Assembly: GCA_963277665.1 (NCBI GenBank)
Contig: OY728122.1
Span: 1,980,786,883 to 1,980,850,882 of the forward strand
From: Viscum album
Taxonomy: Eukaryota; Streptophyta; Magnoliopsida; Santalales; Viscaceae
Direction of reading: 5' to 3'
DNA: 64,000 nt
The translations under genes were made by a program, and so were the position numbers. Below the pieces are notes generated by a model. The model saw only the letters and a program-made list of their open reading frames with translations, had not been told where the DNA came from and made no database searches. Below are positions 28,453 to 38,531 of this stretch, piece by piece (the first letter of the stretch is position 1; each line of letters opens with the position of its first letter).

Positions 28453-29477
28453 GTGTAGATGCAAACCAGACATACTACAAGGAACAAGATCTAAAAGGAG
28501 GATGAGAAAGGAGCTTTCATCATAGCAGAAGCTAAAATGATTGCAACAATGAGAGGGTATGAGACCTGCCATCGGGACAGGCATGTGCTTGCACGGGAAT
28601 GCCTAGCCGAAGAACCATGCGAAGGTGGAGAGTTGATTTCATGATGAAGATGCTGGGGAGGAGTAGTTCTATGTAGTTTGTCTGGGTTGTATGTAATGTT
28701 TGATGCCTACGGGAAATGAATTCCTCTAAGTCCAACGGGCCATTTAATATGTATGCCTACGGGCCTTGTAAGGGTTCCACCTCACCCCTTGAAATGTGGA
28801 TTATCAAAATCAATAAAAAATGAAGGCCTCCGAGCCATTGGAGGGCGGTTTCGTGATAAATTAAGGGTGGGTGATCCCAAGAGAGATCTCCAATGCATTG
28901 GGTAATGTGAAGAAGTTAAACGCTAAGGTTATTCTGAATAGATTTAGGGAATATACTGTGATTGGTATTCGAAATGTAACCATGAAGGTTACTCCCTACG
29001 TAAGAATGTTATGAATTCCTCAAGTTACCTTTATTTCATATGATTTCTATGAGTTATTCATAAATTTTATTATTTCATGAGGTATGTTAAAGTGCTTCGG
29101 TTTTATGAGTAATGAATGATTTCATTAATTCATATATATACATGGACTAATGTTTTCTTTTCGTATTTTTATATCCCTTACTGAGTTTTTTATGCTCATC
29201 CCATGTTTTTGAAATGTTTTTCATAGGTCAAGGGAAAATTACGTGATGTGATGATATTGTTGAAGAAGTGTCAAGAAAGAAACCATGTTTTATTTTAAAT
29301 ATGTTTCGTTTGATGGAAAAAAAATGAATATTGTTGTGATGTAACCACCTTGTTTAAATGTGGAAGGAAATGCATGATTTATGACCTAATTCTCTAAAAC
29401 TCTAAACCTGAAAAGAACCTCAATGTGAATTTTTGAAATAACTCAAGATTAATAAATGTTTAAGTCTGGGGCCTTAC

Positions 29478-30931
29478 AGTTGGTATCAAAGGTCGGTTTA
29501 GACATCTTTAGTGATTAAGAGTTTTAGTTAGACACATGGTTAGTCCCTTTGTCTATTATTTTAGTTAAATCCTCGTTTGATAACTTTTTTCAAGTCAAGT
29601 AAAGTTAGTTACATATGGAACGAGGAGGATCTCAAACAACATTCATATCTCTTCCTAGGGACATGCTTGAAATAATTATACCAAAGTCATGTTCGGATGA
29701 TTGTGAAAACTTTTCTAGCATACAACTCACTTGAAAGCAGTTGTTTGAGATATCAAACACCTCCAATATACCTCGTTATCATTGTGGATCATGGGTTGTG
29801 TTTAGACAAATCCTATTTTAACAATATTATCATATTTTCATTAAAGGTAAATTTTATCAAGGAATTTTAAAATATTTTACCTTATCACTAGATTTTGAAT
29901 CATATTATGATTTTAAAAAAGGTACCGAAGAAGGAGACCCTTGCACGACCTATTTATATTTGTTTTTACAATATAGTGTCTCAGCACATACCTATGGTAT
30001 TTTAAAAGGACCATTAATTGAATGTTTCAACTCAAATTCGGTCTGACTATTTTATAGAAATCATGTTTTATCAGATGTTTTGAAATTATATGTCGTACAT
30101 GATTATTTTCCAAAACTGTTTTTCTGTGAACACCCATATGACCCATGTTGTACAAGGTGTATCTGGATGGAGAAAGAAAATGAATTTTATGGATCTATAA
30201 ATCATTTTTTCAATGCATGGACCATCTAACTAAGTGGAAAAGATGTCAATGAAACCAAATGGACACCATGATCAAGGTATGATGTTCTTCATTTTGGTGA
30301 TTAAGAGTAGTTTTCTTTTTGTAAATGATTATCCTTTTGGGGATTATCTGATCTTGTACTAACCATTTTGTTTTTGGTTAAGGTCCTATGATATGGGAAG
30401 TATATAGTTCATCTTTTTTGTATTATGTAAATCTATCTAAGTTGATTATAACGCTCTTAATGTGAACAAGTCATCCTGAATACTCATCGTATGGAGAAAA
30501 TATGAGTTTGTGTTAGAAATATAGTAAAATATGAAGTCTATATGACAAGTAAGTATGTTTCCTTATGTTTTATTTAATCCCATAAATAAATTATTCAATG
30601 AAAATAATCATTAAAAAAATTTCTGTTAACTTTTCCTAATGGGGAATCAAATAAAGTTTAACCCATCACAAGTTTGTGATTTTCTGGTGGTTAACTTTCT
30701 CCTAGACATGTTTTATATCACTCTCCATCAGAAATTGATGGTTTTTTTCTCCTCTATATCCATGTTTTCATGGAACCCTAGTATATATTGTATCAGGTGA
30801 CCTTTGTATTTGTATTTTTCTTTATTTTAAAATGATAGTTTTATTTACTAATTTCCAATCTGGGACTTTAAATGATGTTTCCAAGCCCATTTTTAAAATT
30901 GAGTGAACGCAATTCCCAAAAGGGGGAAGGA
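29478..30931 (+). mobile_element. Array internal region 4
   Basis: 1454 bp. The primer-binding site is TGGTATCAAAGG at 29480-29491, and the polypurine tract is AAAAGGGGGAAGGA at 30918-30931. It carries pseudogene copy 4 and the usual 600-bp non-coding tail. Confidence 0.86.
29615..30304 (+). pseudogene. F-box-like captured gene, copy 4 (full length, several stops, no frameshift)
   Basis: 690 bp, exactly the length of copy 2 and in one frame throughout. It keeps Trp at codon 60, the Cys cluster DPCCTRC, and the F-box-like start TFISLPRDMLEII. Stops are TGA codon 40 (29732-29734), TAA codon 69 (29819-29821), TGA 30044-30046, TAA in the C-terminal part after ACCATC (30227-30229), and TGA at codon 219. 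Codons 40 and 69 and the stop at 30044 match copy 1. Glu at codon 19 is also shared with copy 1, where copies 2, 3 and 5 have Ala. Confidence 0.7.
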
Positions 30932-33900
30932 TGTAACATCCCAGGTAAGTAAATATATATGATGTTTTCATATTTATTAATATTTTTGAATTAAATATTA
31001 ATTTTTTTAAATGGGTTTTTATGTTTGATGGCTTACCTGATACCCAACAATAGGTTTCTTTGAAATCATACATTGCACAATAATAATATAATATTATTAT
31101 TTCAAATGGTAGTTAACACCTAGACATTTTATTGGAGGGAATGAATAGAACTAACTACAATATTATTATATATTTTTGTTAAATGTATTTACTTTTATCC
31201 AATAAATGTTAGAGGCTTAAAATGTGAATGAATCTAATTTTAGGCATAATTTACATTAAAAAGACGATTTATTGCCTTTTGATGGAAAACCCTATTTAAA
31301 TATAGTTTTGGTCACTTTCATATTTTAATTTTGAAAAAATAAAATTTTTCTTTTTATTTGTATCATCAAAATTTACTTTGGGTAATTTTTTTAATTTTTC
31401 TGATAAAATTCATTTTTATTGAATAGTGAAAAATAATGTATTATATTTCAAAAGTTCTTTTTAATCTAATTTATTTATAAGGTTAGATTATATTTTTATT
31501 TTGTTTTAAAGTGTAATTAAAATATGTTTTACCATTTAATCTAATGGTGTTCATTGGAAGTAATTTCACTTTTCTATTGGATGTAAAAACAAGTCAATGT
31601 TTTGATAAATTTTACTTCTTAAAAACTCGTCTTTGGTTTTGACAATGAGAATTATTTTAAAATTAATTACTATAATTTATCTGTTTGGAGTTTGGCAAAA
31701 TGGATTCCATATTTTGAATCAGGAGGTCCAAATTATGTAATTAATACTCTTTTGTTTTCGATATGATGAATAGTAATTACAATAATTATTTTTAATTACC
31801 CTGATTAATTAGTAAATCGAGTAAAAAGGGTAAACAATATAATGATATAATAATAAAACATTACCGATACATGTGTATTAATTATATTTTTTGTGTCATG
31901 GCCGACCATTGGATTCTTTGTGCCAACTTTGGGACCTTATGGAATCACTTTAGTGTGATAGTGACCTTTTATCATATTATTTTTAAAGAAAAGAAACTAT
32001 AACAAAAGTATGTAACACCTAAGTAAAAAAAATTTAGTTTTGTTTATATAAATGATATATCTAACTATAAATAGTCCTTGTAAATCTAAAAATATTTCCT
32101 AAATCATGATATTTTATTTATAATTTTTTGACCTTAAATAAATAATGTTATTTTTCACACAATGATGATGCAGTTATTACCTCATTAATGAAAGATTTTA
32201 ATAAATGATATTATAAGTGTTAAAATAATTTTTTTTGAGACTTTCGATTCTATACATCAATTTTATAGATGATTATGATATGTTAATTTTATGTCAACAC
32301 TCTTATTTTGACGGAATAAAGCATTTATGCCTTTATCAAAAGTCAACTACCAAATAGTGTCAAAATTGGCATAAATGTGCTTGAAAAACAAATGTTATTT
32401 TATTAAAACGTATAATAGTCCAAAAATCTATTATTCTGCCAAATGACATATAATATAATAATAATACCATTATTGATACAATTTTGGGACTATTTTCATT
32501 TTAATGTAACTATTATGACCTTATATTGTGAAAATAAAAAAAAGATGTAGTAAGAATAATTAATTTTAACTAAGTGTTAAAAAGAAACGATACAGTGAAT
32601 TCTATGACCCCCACTTGTATAAATCATATTGGTTGAGTGTATTTATACCCATTATCCTCTTATTCTCGAAATACACCAATTTGAAAATATTATAATTTGA
32701 AAAACATTTTATAATAAATTAATATTCCAGGACATTCCAAGAGTACCCTTCCTCCCCCTTATAAAAGGCCATCACATCTACCCCTTACTCATGCATATCA
32801 AGCCCTTGTCTCATCGAACCTCTTCCCATGTTATCTATAAAAATACATATCTTACTCCTAGAAGCCGCACTTTGAATTGAATTCTTTCCAATGAAGCCTT
32901 TGGCTCAAATCAAAAAGAGTTACCCGATTTAGAGGTAATGTCTTCTCTCGAGTTCCTTTATTTTCTTTTCCTTCTTCAATCACCACAAAAATTATTATTA
33001 TTTGATTCCATAAAAAAACAGTATCCTAAATATACTATTATGTTGTTATGATAAGGATTTTATTTACACTTACACACACCTTCATCTAATGGTTAAAGAA
33101 CATATTGTTTCTGTGGGTGGTGAATTACTGCCTCAGGAAACGATGATTGTTCAATCTTCTCTTAACACCTTTCAGGGTGGCCATTATGACGTCACTGTAT
33201 TTATATATTATATATATATGGTATTTATGTTTTCTATATGCTTCTTGTATTTTATGTTTAAATCATATCATTATGGTTTTCATGTCGTGTAATTGCGATA
33301 ATTTCATCTGAGGAAGTGTGGACTACCGCCCCCTCAAGTGATGTGACTCGTTCATGCAATACATGGAATGTATAAAGAGTGAAATTAATGAAATTATGTG
33401 ACCTATATAACATATATATTATAATTTAATTATAATATATATATGTTTCATTTATTTTTAATTCCTTTAACATGACAAAGAAATGAAAGTAGCTTTCATG
33501 CGTACGTACGTCCTACCGTCTCAATGAACGGTGCATTTCTTTTTTTTTTGTCTCCAAATGTTATGGAATAGTATAAAATGAATATATACTGGATATATAT
33601 GATATTTAAATCATTAATACTATTCTAGAGATGATTTAATTATAACTACATGGACAATTCTTTTCAAATTTTATTTTCGACTCATGTACCAAACATCGAC
33701 AAAACGTATGATATGAACTCACATAATTAACTAATTATTATAACATGGTAATATGTGATATGAATTTATTAATGAAAATTAAAGGATGTAATTATGAAAT
33801 TACAAATTGAACTATTCTTATTATTCAAGATTATAATAAACGAACGAGAAGAAGTCGGACTCGAGGTAAGGGATCCTACCTCTCTCTTTCTTTTTATGTA

Positions 33901-35712
33901 CTCTCTTTTATGACATTTCTTTTATGCTCCTATTTATTATGTTAGGGGATGTTATTTTATATTCCATTTACTGTAATTTTTATGTTCATACTATGAGGGA
34001 CCCTATTTGATATCATCAATCCATTTTTTTGAAGTTTTAAGTGGCGCCAGTAGGATGCCGAGTTTTCGTAAGGGATTTTTCATCTCACTATTATTACCGT
34101 GAGTTTCATGCTACATTTGACACTATTTCCTTTTGTGTGGTGTTTGTACTGACCATTATTGTATTATTTGTGTAATATACATTAATTTATGAGTATTTAC
34201 ATCTAAATTATATGACCCTTCTTTCATGGGGTGTACGTTTCGAATGTTACCCTAATCGGTAAGGAAACCTTTCACCGTCATCTTTTTAAAAGACTTCCTT
34301 TTGTTATGTATTTTAAATTACATATTATTATGTTGGGGTATTTTATTCTATATCCTTATAGATTTAAATTTTATTTCCATGTTATGAGATGCCATTTTCT
34401 CGCTCATCAACCCATTTTCTGAATTTTAAAGTGTCGCTGTTAGGCTGTCGAATTTCTGCAAGGGAACTTTTTAAACCAATTTCAATTCTTTGGGTTAAAC
34501 CTTTACTTCGTGATTATGTCATGATATTAATATGTGTGGATGACCTATGGTTTTTTTAAACTTAATATCCACTTATATTGGGTGTATTTATATTTGTCAC
34601 ACATAATTATGTGATTGATTTATTCTTAATATAAGGATACCCTCTTTGTTCGGGATTTCGTCTCAATATCCTTTCATTGAGGTGTCTTTTGATTTCTACA
34701 GGACTTTATTTAATATTTTGTATAAAACCCTTTTGACTTTTCATTCAAAGGGAATATTTTCCCTATGAATCGTTTTACTAAACGACAAAAAGGTATATTT
34801 TTTTTAACGTAAGCGGTGACGAATACCTTTTCTAACGCCGCGAGTATTATTTGATCTATGGATTCCTTAACCAGTCATAATGATTTCAAAAGAAAAATAA
34901 ATACCATATACTCTTTTTATCTATTTTGGTATTGAAAATGGTTTTTATAATGTATTTATTATTTAAATATCATAAAATTTTATATTGTTATTTCGTTGTG
35001 GAAATGTTATGTTTCCTTTATGCTTGTTTTATGTGATACAATTATGTCATGGTTCTTGGGAATTGTTTATGAAGTCAGGTGGTTCCGTGATAAACTAACG
35101 GTGGGCGAGCCCGAGATAGCCCTCCAATTAATTGGGTAACATGAAGGAGTTAAACTCTAAGGTTTCTCAAAAGACATTTACGGAATATATTGTGATGGGT
35201 ATTCCAAACGTAACCATGAGGGTCACTCCCTATGTAAGAATATAATGAATGCCTCAAGTTACCTTTATGTCTTATGATTTATATGAGTTATTCATAAATC
35301 ATATGATTTTATGAGGTATGTTATTATTCTTATGTTTAATTAGTAAAGTATGGTTTCATTGATTCTTATGTATACATGGACTAATGTTTTCTTTCCCTAT
35401 TTTTATACCCCTTACTGAGATTTTTATGATCATCCCATGTTTTTGAAATGTTTTTCACAGGTCAAGGGAAATGTACATGATGTGATGATAGTGTCGAAGA
35501 AGTTTCAAGAAAGAAACCATGATTTATTTTAAATTTATTTCTATTTATTGGAAAAAATGAATTCTGTTTTTGATGTAACCACCTTGTTTAAATGTGGAAT
35601 GAAATGTATTATTTATGACCTAATTATCTAAAACTCTAAACCTGAAAGGATCCTCAATGTGAATTCTTGAAATAACTCAATATTAAGTAATGTTTAAGGT
35701 TGGGGCCTTACA
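30932..35712 (+). repeat. Array LTR 5
   Basis: 4781 bp, TGTAACATCCCAGG to ...GGGGCCTTACA, uninterrupted. The conserved short frame is open at 33089-33292. The 5' end resembles LTR 3. No other gene is visible. Confidence 0.88.
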
Positions 35713-37170
35713 GTTGGTATCAATGGCCGGTTTAGACAACTTTTGGGATATGAGTTTTTGTTAGACACATGGTTAGTCCCTATGTCTATTACTTCAGTTA
35801 AATCCTTGTTTTATAACATTTTTCAGGTTAAGTAAAGTCAGTTACAAATGGAAGGAGGAGGATCTCAATTGACATTCCTATCTCTTCCTGAGGACATTCT
35901 TGCAATAATTATTGCAAAGTAATGTTCGGATGATTGAGAAATTTTTTTCTAGAAACAACTCACTTGAAAGAAGTTTTTTGAGATATCAAACACCTCCGCT
36001 ATACCTCGTTATCATCATGGATCATGGGTTGTATTTAGACAAATCATATTTTCACAATATTCTCATATATTCAAGAAAGGTAATATTATCAAGGAATTTT
36101 AAAATATTTACCTTATCACAAAATTTTGAAGCATATTATGATTTTAAAAAAGGTTCTGAGGAAGGATACACTTGCGCAACCGATTTATATTTTCTTTTAC
36201 AATATAGTCTCTCAGCACATACCTATGGTGTTTTAAAAGGACCATTAATTGAAAGTTTCAACTCAAATTCAGTCCTAATATTTTATAGAAATCATGTTTT
36301 ATCGGATGTTTTGAAATTATATATTATACATGATTATTTTCCAAAACTGTTTTTCTTTGAACACCCATAAGACCCATGTTGTACAAGCTGTATTTGGATG
36401 GAGGAAGAAAATGATTTTGATGGATCTCTAAATCATTTCTGCAATTCATGGACCATCTACCTATGTGGAAAAGATGACGATGAAACGAAATGGACATCAT
36501 GATCATGGTATGACGTTCATCATTTTGGGGATTAAGAGTAGTTTTTCTTTTTATAAAAGATTATCGTTTTTGGGGATTATCTGATCTTGTACAATGAATT
36601 TTTGTTTTGGTTAAGGTCCAAAGATATGGGAAATATATAGTTCATATTTTGGAGATTATTTGATTCTCTCAAATTTGATTATAGTTCTCTTAATGTGAGA
36701 AAGTCAGTCTGAATACTCATCGTTTGGAGAAAATATGAGTTTGTGTTAAGAAATCTAGTAAAAGATGAAGTCTCCATGACATGTCAGTATGTTTCCTTAT
36801 GTTTTAGTTAAGCCCATAAATAAATTCTTCAATGAAAATAAACTTAAAACAAAAATGTTGTCTCTTAACTTTTCCTACTAGGGAATCTAATACTGTTTAA
36901 CCCATCACAATTTTGTGATTTTTTGGTGGTTAACATTCTCTTAGACATGTTTTCTATCACTCTCCATCAAAACGTAATGGTTTTTTTTCTCCTTCATATC
37001 CATGTTTTCATGGAATCCTAGTATCTGTTGTCTCGGGTGACCTAAGTATTTCTTTTTCATGATTTTAATGCGATAGTTTTATTGACTAATTTCCGATGTG
37101 GGACTTTAAATGATGTTTCTAAGCCCAATTTTAAAAATGCGAGGACGCAATTCCCAAAAGGGGGGAAGGA
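35713..37170 (+). mobile_element. Array internal region 5
   Basis: 1458 bp. The primer-binding site is TGGTATCAATGG at 35715-35726, and the polypurine tract is AAAAGGGGGGAAGGA at 37156-37170. This is the last internal region; LTR 6 closes the array. Confidence 0.85.
35848..36535 (+). pseudogene. F-box-like captured gene, copy 5 (broken)
   Basis: The start shares MEGGGSQ and neighbouring silent sites with copy 2. Stops are at codons 25 (TAA), 30 (TGA), 35 (TAG) and 40 (TGA, 35965-35967). A one-base deletion near 36082 shifts the frame. The shifted part stays open through the middle and C-terminal conserved blocks (KKGSEEG, LSAHTYGVLKG) to a stop at 36368, just before the Cys cluster. Confidence 0.68.
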
Positions 37171-37674
37171 TGTAAAATTCCTGGCAAATAAAGAAATATG
37201 ATATTTTCATATTTATATATATTTGTGAATTAAATATTAATTTTACTTTAATGGGATTTCTATGTTCTATGGATTACCCAATACGCAACAATATGTTTCT
37301 TTGAAATCTTATTTTTCACACTAATAATATATTAGTATTATTTTAAATGGTAGTTAACACCTAGCCGTTTTATAGGAGGGAATAAATATAACTAACTACA
37401 ATATTATTATAGATGTTTTCTAAATGTATTTACTTTTTTCCAGTAAAATTTAGAGGCTTAAAATGTAAATGAATATAATTTTAAGCATAATTTACATTAA
37501 AATGACAATTTATGGCCTTTTGATGGTGAACCCTATTTAAATATAGTTTTGGTCAAATTCATATGATAATTTTCAAAAAATAAAATTTTTCTTTAGATTT
37601 TTATCATCAAAATTTACATTGGGTAAATTTTTGTTATTTTTCAAATAAAATTCATTTTTTAATGAATAGTAAAA

Positions 37675-38531
37675 GAGAAGATGAGCCCGTAAGGGGCCTC
37701 TCTCGACGTTAGGTTTCCCTCGGCGCCGCCTTCCGCTCCCCCATTGCAGATCTGCCTTGTTCCCCTTCTACTCGGCGCACTCGTGGCTCGCGGGTCTTCC
37801 AGTGGCGTCGATTTCTTCTACGGTGAACATCCTTGCTGCGGCGTGATTGCTCTGGCTAGGGCTCTCCATGGCGTCGCGATGTTGGTCCTGGGCGGTCGAT
37901 GCTGCGGTTTGGGGGTTGATGTTGCGATTCGCGTCGTCTGTGGGTGTGATGGGTAGATCTGGCCCCGGGTGCAGTTTTGAAGGCGGCGCCGGGATTTGCG
38001 GCATAGGCTTGCGGAGGGGTCCCCTACCAGCGAGATCTGGCCTGGTTTGTGTTCGTTCTCTTTTTTCTGTGTTTTTTTCTTGTTTTTGTGGTGCGATGGT
38101 TGTTGCGGCGCTCGGTGTGGACTCGGCTCCGATTCCGGCGACCGGTGATGCATTATTGGTGACCGAAATCTTGGTTTCGGGTGATTGGCGACGGTCTGTG
38201 ATGGCTTCATGGTGGCGGATCATATTTGCACAGACTTACTGTGGTGTTTTTGCAGCAGGTTAATTGATTCTGAAATTGTGATTTGGTTTTCTACTGGTTT
38301 TTTGTGAATTTGTGGTATGATGTTTGCCTGTCTGGTCTGTGGCCCGTGAAGTGTTCCCGGTGATTTCATGTCAACACCAGTAGTGAATGTCGATGATGGG
38401 TTTGAGAGGTTGATGGGTTTGGTATCCGGTGATGCTACGGTGTTTTGTTTAGGAACTGCTCGGCCCTTTGTACTCTTTTTCTTTTTTTAATAAATGGTCA
38501 GGGGATTTTTCCCCCTGACAGACTTTCCTGG
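37675..38531 (+). mobile_element. GC-rich LINE-like (non-LTR) insertion
   Basis: Flanked by TAATGAATAGTAAAA (37660-37674) and TAATGAATAGTGAAAA (38532-38547), a 15-16 bp target duplication typical of target-primed reverse transcription. The other LTRs have this site once. The insert is sharply GC-richer than its surroundings and so came from elsewhere. The first 650 bp resemble plant L1 leader sequence, being G/C-rich with long chance frames on both strands. The 3' end reads TTTGTACTCTTTTTC then TAATAAATGG and a hairpin, with no poly-A. No RT or endonuclease is encoded, so it is probably an internally deleted LINE or a parasite of one. The 138- and 151-residue overlapping frames look like by-products of base composition. 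Confidence 0.6.
38497..38519 (+). repeat. 3'-terminal hairpin of the LINE-like insertion
   Basis: GTCAGGGG and CCCCTGAC pair perfectly over 8 bp around a T-rich loop, 12 bp before the insertion's end. A 3' stem-loop is a known recognition signal for some LINE reverse transcriptases. It could also be mistaken for a Helitron terminus. Confidence 0.6.

Larger units (their letters stand above)
28106..28843 (+). mobile_element. tRNA-headed SINE-like element
   Basis: Flanked by GGTGGTTCTGTGA (28093-28105) and GGCGGTTTCGTGA (28844-28856), a 13-bp target duplication with three mismatches. The other LTRs run straight through this point. The head (28106-28174) resembles a tRNA: an A-box-like TATCCTGGTTGGTAAGG and a B-box-like GACCAGGGATCAAATCC, the internal Pol III promoter layout of plant SINEs. 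The body contains a 12-bp minisatellite (28195-28320), then a run of GGCCTTCAGGCC-type palindromes, then an unrelated 3' part ending AATCAATAAAAAATG... with no long poly-A. At 738 bp it is long for a plant SINE, so it may be a composite or use a LINE-derived tail. Confidence 0.65.
23942..29477 (+). repeat. Array LTR 4, interrupted by a SINE-like insertion
   Basis: 5536 bp, TGTAACATCCTAGG to ...GGGGCCTTACA. Subtracting the 738-bp insertion (28106-28843) and its duplicated target leaves about 4.79 kb, the usual LTR length. The conserved short frame at 26105-26305 is open but has lost its ATG. The insertion is absent from the other five LTRs, so it post-dates the array's expansion. Confidence 0.87.

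Noticed and set aside
37768..38223. A 151-residue Pro/Thr/Ala-rich frame on the minus strand, with overlapping 130- and 138-residue frames
   Set aside because: All lie inside the GC-rich LINE-like insertion, where stop codons are rare on both strands. Several long frames overlap on opposite strands and none shows a domain.
37675..38531. Helitron with a 3' hairpin and CTGG end
   Set aside because: The hairpin and the CTRR-like end are present, but there is a 15-16 bp target duplication. Helitrons make none and insert between A and T, and the left end does not start with TC.
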